The notes beneath the pieces were generated by a model, which saw only the letters and a list, made by a program, of their open reading frames with translations, made no database searches and was not told the DNA's origin. Below are positions 6,479-10,838 of a DNA stretch of 10,838 nt, in pieces. The position numbers were made by a program, and so were the translations under genes. Source of the DNA: Rhodobacteraceae bacterium UBA3087. GTDB lineage: Bacteria; Pseudomonadota; Alphaproteobacteria; Rhodobacterales; Rhodobacteraceae. Each line of letters starts with the position of its first letter. Position 1 is the stretch's first letter. The stretch spans positions 1 through 10,838 of the forward strand of contig DFBF01000115.1 of the NCBI GenBank assembly GCA_002367285.1, in the 5' to 3' direction.

Positions 6479-7198
6479 ATGGACCAGAGCATCTTGATTG
6501 TCGATGACGACATGCAACTGACGTCATTTCTGACCCGGTTCCTGATCAAGCATGGCTATCGGGCACAGACGGCCTCGTCCGGGGCGCAAGCCCGGGCGCT
6601 GTTTGATGCGGACACCTGTGATCTTGTCGTGCTGGATTTAAATTTGCCGGATGCCGATGGCCTTGATATTGCGAAAGAAATTCGCGCAAGGGCGGTGACG
6701 CCGATTATCATGCTGACCGCCCGGGACGAGGTGTTTGACCGGATCGTGGGGCTGGAAATCGGCGCCGATGACTATCTGACAAAACCCTATGAACCGCGCG
6801 AACTTCTGGCCCGGATCAAGGCTGTTTTGCGCCGCCCTCATCCCAAGAATACGACCGAAGGGGGGGCAGAGATTTCCGCGATTCAGTTCGATGGTTTTGA
6901 GCTGGACCTTGCGAAACACAGCCTGACCCGGCAGGCGGATGACCAGCCAATCCAATTGACCAGCGCCGAGTTTTCGCTGCTGCGCGCGCTTGCGCTGTGC
7001 GCCGGTCGCGTCCTGACGCGGGGGCACATTATGGATGAGCTGTATGGCAACAATGTCTCGATCACGGATCGGTCGATTGATGCCCATGTGTCGCGGCTGC
7101 GACGAAAAATCGACAGCCCGAGCGAGCCGGCCTCGCTTATTCAATCGGTGCGCGGCGAAGGGTATGTTCTGACTGCCAAGGCCGAGATGTTCGAATAA
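6479..7198 (+). CDS. OmpR/PhoB-family response regulator
   Basis: A 239-residue cytoplasmic transcription regulator with an N-terminal receiver and a C-terminal winged helix. Receiver landmarks are Asp9-Asp10-Asp11, phospho-acceptor Asp53 (VVLDLNLP), Thr80 and Lys102 (LTKPYEP). The DNA-binding part runs from about 138 to 235, with LTSAEFSLLRAL, the recognition-helix region SITDRSIDAHVSRLRRKI and the wing SVRGEGYVLTA. ATG 6479 is chosen because homology starts there (MDQSILIVDDD) and GGGA lies 7 bases upstream; the frame is open back to GTG 6398, but those 27 residues do not look like a receiver. The gene is divergent from the hybrid kinase, which suggests a cognate pair. Proteins of this class bind tandem direct repeats with a period near 10-11 bases, which fits the repeats at 4113-4164. 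Target assignment is inferred. Confidence 0.9.
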   Translation: MDQSILIVDDDMQLTSFLTRFLIKHGYRAQTASSGAQARALFDADTCDLVVLDLNLPDADGLDIAKEIRARAVTPIIMLTARDEVFDRIVGLEIGADDYLTKPYEPRELLARIKAVLRRPHPKNTTEGGAEISAIQFDGFELDLAKHSLTRQADDQPIQLTSAEFSLLRALALCAGRVLTRGHIMDELYGNNVSITDRSIDAHVSRLRRKIDSPSEPASLIQSVRGEGYVLTAKAEMFE

Positions 7199-7229
7199 GT
7201 CCGGGCGCACACAGGTTTTGCACCGTTTG

Positions 7230-7290
7230 AGCCTCTGGCCCTGATCGCCCATCGCGCCGTTCACGCGGTTGCGAAATGCAAAGCCTCTGG
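7230..7290 (+). repeat. AGCCTCTGG direct repeat upstream of the MocR-type gene, candidate autoregulatory operator
   Basis: AGCCTCTGG occurs at 7230-7238 and again at 7282-7290, 52 bases apart (about five helical turns). The second copy ends 2 bases before the candidate -35 box of the next gene. MocR regulators such as GabR bind two spaced direct repeats, so this may be the site through which the gene controls itself. A chance repeat is possible. Confidence 0.4.
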
Positions 7291-7292
7291 GC

Positions 7293-7321
7293 TTGCCGCC
7301 CGTTTGGTGGTGCATTAAAGT
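7293..7321 (+). promoter_or_regulatory. Candidate promoter of the MocR-type gene
   Basis: TTGCCG (7293-7298), a 17-base spacer and TAAAGT (7316-7321). Transcription would begin near 7328, giving a leader of about 23 bases to ATG 7351. The promoter lies downstream of the earlier in-frame ATG at 7276, which argues against that start. Confidence 0.5.
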
Positions 7322-7350
7322 CGAAAAATCGCAATTCTGGACATACCAAT

Positions 7351-8751
7351 ATGACAAAAGCCGCGGGATTGGCCTTTTCGATTGATCGGTCGCGCAACAC
7401 GCCGGTGTTTGAACAAATCTGCGCCGGTGTGCGGGCGCAGATCATGTCTGCCGTGCTGGCCGAGGGCGCGCGTCTGCCGCCCACCCGTGGGTTTGCAACC
7501 GATCTGGGTGTGTCGCGCTCGACTGTGGTGACCGCCTATGAACAACTGGTCGCCGAAGGTTATCTGCACAGCGTGCAGGGCTCGGGGTATACGGTCTGTG
7601 CCTTGGGCACGGTCGAATTGGCGGCGGACCCCGTGCCGGTTGTCGACCGCGAAAACGCTTCCCCCCCCGCGCCGCGCCCGTTTCAATCAGGCCAGCCGGA
7701 CATGCGGTTGTTTCCCCATCGCCAATGGGCGCAGGCCGTGTCGCGGCTGTGCCGCGCGGACCCGCAGGCCTTGCTGATGGGGGCCGGGCCGACCGGCCAT
7801 TTTGCGCTGCGCCGGGCCATTGCTGCCCATGTGGCGGAGTGGCGCGGCATCACGGCGTCGCCGCATCAGATCATCATCACCGCCGGGTCGTCCGATGCGT
7901 TGGAGATCTGTACGCGCACCCTGGCGGATCGTGGGGACCGGATCGGGTTGGAAGACCCAGGATATCCGCCGATGCGCCATTTCGCGCAGGCCCAAGGGCT
8001 GGAGGTCGAAGGTCTGCCGGTCGACGATCAGGGCGCCAGCCTGCCACGCCACACCGACACCCGTCTGGCGGTTCTGACACCGTCGCATCAGTTCCCGCTG
8101 GGTGGTGCCATGTCGCCCGCGCGACGGTTGGAGTTCATCCGGTGGGCCGAGGGCTGCGACGGCTGGATCATCGAAGATGATTATGACAGCGAATTTCGCT
8201 ATGCGGGCCGCCCGATCCCGGCCATGGCCGGGTTCGACCACCTCAGCCGGACGATCTATGTCGGCAGCTTTTCCAAGATATTCTCGAACTCCCTGCGGCT
8301 TGGCTATGTGATCCTGCCCGCGCCTTTGGTGGACCCGGTGCGCGCCACGGTGGATCGTTTTGGCGCGCGGGCCAGTGTCATGGCCCAGCGGCCCTTGGCG
8401 GATTTCATCGACTCGGGTGAATTTTACCGCCACCTGCGCCGGGTGCGGCGCATCTATGGCGACCGCAGGCGCCTGTTGCTGGACCGGTTGGCGGCTGATT
8501 TCGCCCCGCTTGGACATGTCACCGACCACCAGGCGGGCATGCAGGTGGTGTTTCATCTGAAGGATTGGATCAGTGATCGAACCATCGCCAAGACGGCCGG
8601 GCAGGCGGGACTGTTGATCCAGCCCTTGTCCGGGTTTGCCAGTCAGGCGCGTGGGCTGAATGGACTGATCCTGGGGTATTGCGCCTTTACGGCTGACGAA
8701 CTGGACGCCGCGCTGGATCAGCTTTTGGCGCTGTTGGTGGGCCAAAGCTGA
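7351..8751 (+). CDS. MocR-family regulator (GntR winged helix fused to PLP aminotransferase-like domain)
   Basis: A 466-residue transcription regulator. The N-terminal GntR-type winged helix (about 8-82) shows the family pattern: PVFEQI, LPPTRGFATDLGVSRSTVVTAY and QGSGYTV. After a proline-rich linker (about 92-112) comes a fold-type I aminotransferase domain with TAGSSDAL (177-184), EDPGYP (201-206), the family hallmark TPSHQFPLG (243-251), EDDYDSEF (275-282) and the PLP-binding Lys309 in GSFSKIFSNSLRLGY. All key parts are present, so it is probably intact. The effector is likely PLP with an amino compound, but the target cannot be read: the family includes PdxR, GabR, TauR and others, and no matching metabolic gene is next to it. 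An in-frame ATG at 7276 exists but precedes the candidate promoter; ATG 7351 gives the usual N-terminus, with only a weak ribosome site. Confidence 0.88.
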   Translation: MTKAAGLAFSIDRSRNTPVFEQICAGVRAQIMSAVLAEGARLPPTRGFATDLGVSRSTVVTAYEQLVAEGYLHSVQGSGYTVCALGTVELAADPVPVVDRENASPPAPRPFQSGQPDMRLFPHRQWAQAVSRLCRADPQALLMGAGPTGHFALRRAIAAHVAEWRGITASPHQIIITAGSSDALEICTRTLADRGDRIGLEDPGYPPMRHFAQAQGLEVEGLPVDDQGASLPRHTDTRLAVLTPSHQFPLGGAMSPARRLEFIRWAEGCDGWIIEDDYDSEFRYAGRPIPAMAGFDHLSRTIYVGSFSKIFSNSLRLGYVILPAPLVDPVRATVDRFGARASVMAQRPLADFIDSGEFYRHLRRVRRIYGDRRRLLLDRLAADFAPLGHVTDHQAGMQVVFHLKDWISDRTIAKTAGQAGLLIQPLSGFASQARGLNGLILGYCAFTADELDAALDQLLALLVGQS

Positions 8752-8761
8752 ATGCGAGCCC

Positions 8762-8801
8762 CGCAGGCGCGTCGCGATCCGACCCCATTTCGCCGCCTGC
8801 G
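8762..8801 (+). terminator. Weak candidate terminator after the MocR-type gene
   Basis: A perfect 8-pair inverted repeat, CGCAGGCG (8762-8769) with CGCCTGCG (8794-8801), and inside its loop a second small stem GTCG (8771-8774) with CGAC (8780-8783). The tail is only TTGCTTG, so termination would be inefficient. It separates the MocR-type gene from the next promoter. Confidence 0.35.
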
Positions 8802-8805
8802 TTGC

Positions 8806-8834
8806 TTGACGCGACTCGGTCGCGGGCCTACACG
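8806..8834 (+). promoter_or_regulatory. Candidate promoter of the riboswitch-btuB transcript
   Basis: TTGACG (8806-8811), a 17-base spacer and TACACG (8829-8834). The predicted start near 8841 falls exactly where the riboswitch P1 stem begins (8842), which supports the call. A perfect dyad CGCGAC-TCG-GTCGCG (8810-8824) sits inside the promoter and could be an operator. Confidence 0.55.
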
Positions 8835-8841
8835 GGGGGCG

Positions 8842-9024
8842 CTTCGGTCTGGGCGTTCTGCGCCCGGTGCAAAAGGGAACGCGGTGCCTGGCCTCTGGTC
8901 TCACCCCGCGACTGCCCCCGCAACTGTAAGCGGCGAGCTGTGACGGACGATGCCACTGTCCCCATTTGGGTGGATGGGAAGGCCCCGAACAGCGTTGAGC
9001 CGCGAGTCAGGAAACCTGTCGAAG
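8842..9024 (+). promoter_or_regulatory. Cobalamin (B12) riboswitch aptamer
   Basis: The conserved core of the cobalamin riboswitch can be read in order: AAAAGGGAA then GCGGTGC (about 8870-8887), ACTGCCCCCGCAACTGTAAG (the B12 box, about 8911-8930), GCCACTG (8952-8958), GGGAAGGC (8976-8983) and CGAGTCAGGAAACCTGTC (9003-9020). The ends CTTCG (8842-8846) and CGAAG (9020-9024) can form P1, and GGGCG/CGCCC (8851-8865) a hairpin near the 5' end. Ligand binding should turn off the downstream receptor gene. The exact class (adenosyl or methyl) was not resolved. Confidence 0.93.
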
Positions 9025-9034
9025 TGATCACCCT

Positions 9035-9068
9035 GGTCCGGCGCGGGGCGCGCTGGTTTCAACGGACC
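9035..9068 (+). other. GC-rich hairpin between riboswitch aptamer and start codon
   Basis: GGTCCG (9035-9040) pairs with CGGACC (9063-9068), enclosing GCGCG-GGG-CGCGC (9041-9053). There is no U-run, so it is not a classical terminator; it probably belongs to the expression platform. Confidence 0.45.
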
Positions 9069-9109
9069 TTCCGTAGTGGTGGCGACCTCACCGTCTGCGG
9101 GGGCCCCAT

Positions 9110-9159
9110 GCCTTCCTGACACAACATCACGCATAGCCCGATGATGGGCTTTGGAAGGC
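9110..9159 (+). promoter_or_regulatory. Shine-Dalgarno-sequestering stem of the riboswitch
   Basis: GCCTTCC (9110-9116) is perfectly complementary to GGAAGGC (9153-9159), which contains the ribosome site of the receptor gene, 7 bases before ATG 9166. A second stem, AGCCC (9135-9139) with GGGCT (9146-9150), closes inside the loop. Together they make a translation-control platform: when formed, the ribosome site is hidden. The same GGAAGGC also occurs in the aptamer core (8977-8983) and could compete for the anti-ribosome-site strand. Confidence 0.6.
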
Positions 9160-9165
9160 TAAGAC

Positions 9166-10838
9166 ATGACGAAACGCTGCTTTGCATCCGTAACCGCAAC
9201 CGCATTGGTTGCCCTTTTGCCCGCTTTGGCCAGCGCGCAGAATTTCGACCTGGGCACGATCATCGTGTCTGGTGGGTTCACCCCGGTTGACGCGGCCCGC
9301 TATGGCCGATCGGTATCTGTTGTGACGGGCGAGGATCTGGAAGACCGTGGCATCACCACCGTGCAGAACGCCCTGCGTGTGGTGCCGGGCCTGTCTGTCC
9401 ACAGTTCTGGCGCGTCCTATACACAGGTGCGCATCCGGGGTGCAGAATCCAATCACACGCTGATCCTGATCGACGGGGTCGAGGCCGCTGGTGGCGACGG
9501 GGAATACATCCTGACCGGTTTGGAAACCGCCAATATCGAACGCATCGAAGTGCTGCGCGGGCCGCAGTCGGTGTTTTATGGCTCGAATGCCTCGGCGGGT
9601 GTGGTCAACATCATCACCAAGTCCGGCGGCGACGGCACGCGGTATGGCGGCGCGGTTGAATACGGCAATGGCTGGTCGGCAAACGCCCATGTGTCCACCC
9701 GTGGGGATCGCGGCGGCTTGTCCTTCACCCTGTCGCGCACCGATGACGAGGGCTGGGATTATTCCAACGATGGCGGCGAAAAGGACGGCATCCGCCGCAC
9801 CTCGCTGGGTCTCAAAGGGGACTGGGCCGCGACCGATCAGCTGACCTTCGGGATTGTCGCGCGCACCTCGGACGAAGATTATGATTTCGATGAATCCAGC
9901 TTCTCGGCGACGGGTGAAGACAACCTGATCAACGATGACACCACGAAAATGACGGACCGCGAAGAACGTCAGCTACAGCTTTGGGCGGAATTTGACGCCA
10001 TGGGCGGGCAGATGATGCACCGTGTGTCGGCCGAGCGCACCGATTTCTATCAGATCGCCGAGGCTGGCACCTTCAACGAATATGAAATTGATATGGTGAC
10101 CGAGGTGCTGAAGTATCAGCTGTCCTATGGTCTGGACGGCCAGCCCGTTGATGCGGCCAGCCATGTTCTGACCGCCATGCTGGAATGGCAGCGCGACGAA
10201 AGCGTGTCCAACGCCACTTATCTGCGCGAAAGCGTGTCAGCGGCGGCGGAATACCGCGCCAGCCTGGACAATGGGTTGGACCTGCAATTGGGCGCGCGAT
10301 TTGACGACAACAAACAATTCGCCAATCACTGGACCTGGAACGCGGGCCTGTCTTACGGCTTTGACAATGGTGTGCGGGTGCATGCCTCGGCGGGTGCCGG
10401 TGTTGTGAACCCGTCGTACTTGCAGTTGTTTGGCAACCCGGTCTGGGCCTATGTCGGCAACCCTGACCTGTTGCCCGAAGAAAACCGTGGCTTTGATATC
10501 GGGGTCGAGGTGCCCTTTGCCAATGGGCGCGGTCTGGTCGATGTGACCTTGTTCCGCGAGGCGTTGAAGAACGAGATCTCGACCGTCTATGATCCCGCCA
10601 CCTTCAGCACGACCTATTTCAACCAGACCGGCAACAGCGACCGTCAGGGCGTTGAACTCAGCGCCAGCCTGCAGGCCACAGACGTGCTGGATCTGCGCCT
10701 GGGCTATACATGGCTGGACGCCACCAACCCCGATGGGTCGGTCGAAGTGCGCCGCCCGAAACACGAGCTGAGCTTGGGCGCAACGCTGGAGGTGCTGGAC
10801 GGGCGCGGGGCAATCAGCGCCGATCTGCGCCATGTGTC
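9166..10838 (+). CDS. btuB: TonB-dependent outer-membrane receptor, vitamin B12 transporter BtuB-like, C-terminus beyond window
   Basis: Outer-membrane gated channel, probably for cobalamin, powered by TonB-ExbB-ExbD. The first 557 codons are present; the frame is open at the right edge and perhaps 60-100 residues are missing. Visible parts: signal peptide (1-24, ending LASA before QNFDLG), a TonB box-like TIIVSGG (31-37), and a plug domain (about 45-155) with SVVTGEDL, LRVVPGLSV, VRIRGAESNHTLILIDGV and IERIEVLRGPQSVFYGSNA followed by GVVNIITK. Then alternating beta-strands of the barrel follow, including PEENRGFDIGVE (488-499). The assignment to B12 rests mainly on the riboswitch directly upstream; the protein alone could also be a siderophore or other receptor. 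The start ATG 9166 follows GGAAGG by 7 bases. Confidence 0.85.
   Translation, partial: MTKRCFASVTATALVALLPALASAQNFDLGTIIVSGGFTPVDAARYGRSVSVVTGEDLEDRGITTVQNALRVVPGLSVHSSGASYTQVRIRGAESNHTLILIDGVEAAGGDGEYILTGLETANIERIEVLRGPQSVFYGSNASAGVVNIITKSGGDGTRYGGAVEYGNGWSANAHVSTRGDRGGLSFTLSRTDDEGWDYSNDGGEKDGIRRTSLGLKGDWAATDQLTFGIVARTSDEDYDFDESSFSATGEDNLINDDTTKMTDREERQLQLWAEFDAMGGQMMHRVSAERTDFYQIAEAGTFNEYEIDMVTEVLKYQLSYGLDGQPVDAASHVLTAMLEWQRDESVSNATYLRESVSAAAEYRASLDNGLDLQLGARFDDNKQFANHWTWNAGLSYGFDNGVRVHASAGAGVVNPSYLQLFGNPVWAYVGNPDLLPEENRGFDIGVEVPFANGRGLVDVTLFREALKNEISTVYDPATFSTTYFNQTGNSDRQGVELSASLQATDVLDLRLGYTWLDATNPDGSVEVRRPKHELSLGATLEVLDGRGAISADLRHV

Noticed and set aside
7687..8904. Minus-strand open frame of about 400 codons
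   Set aside because: Antisense to the MocR-type gene and running into the riboswitch; no domain seen.
9097..9110. Intrinsic terminator at GGGGGCCCC after the riboswitch
   Set aside because: The palindrome has no loop and no U-run follows; the platform is better explained by hiding the ribosome site.

Overview
The window looks like chromosome of an alphaproteobacterium, most likely a marine Rhodobacteraceae/Roseobacter-type organism. The evidence is high GC, strongly GC-biased third positions that open long false antisense frames, and the character of the proteins. No rRNA, tRNA, CRISPR array or insertion sequence is visible. The lineage is inferred from composition and protein style, not from a marker gene.

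Left part (1-3938, all minus strand): a four-gene operon, read right to left. It encodes two periplasmic di-heme cytochrome c peroxidase/MauG-type proteins, a Tat-exported Rieske iron-sulfur subunit and the N-terminal 370 residues of a molybdopterin oxidoreductase of the arsenite-oxidase branch; the last gene runs off the left edge. An AioAB-like pair next to two di-heme peroxidases is the signature of the dissimilatory iodate reductase cluster idrABP1P2. The genes are 9-14 bases apart, and two ribosome-binding sites overlap the stop codon of the gene before.

Middle (3939-7198): a 245-base upstream region carries helically phased TTTGTGACGG-type repeats, a weak candidate promoter and leader hairpins. 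Beyond it lies a membrane hybrid sensor kinase (minus strand, TTG start), and divergent from that an OmpR-family response regulator (plus strand). The arrangement suggests a two-component system that controls the reductase operon, with the repeats as its operator. This is inference.

Right part (7199-10838, plus strand): a MocR-type regulator (GntR DNA-binding domain fused to a PLP-dependent aminotransferase-like domain) with its own promoter and a 9-base direct repeat ending just before the -35. Then comes a weak terminator candidate, a promoter, a cobalamin riboswitch with a visible Shine-Dalgarno-sequestering stem, and the first 557 codons of a TonB-dependent receptor, named BtuB because of the riboswitch. 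No direct link between this half and the reductase operon can be seen.

The most interesting items are the iodate-reductase-like operon with active-site differences from arsenite oxidase, the phased repeats between it and its putative two-component system, and the readable riboswitch expression platform.
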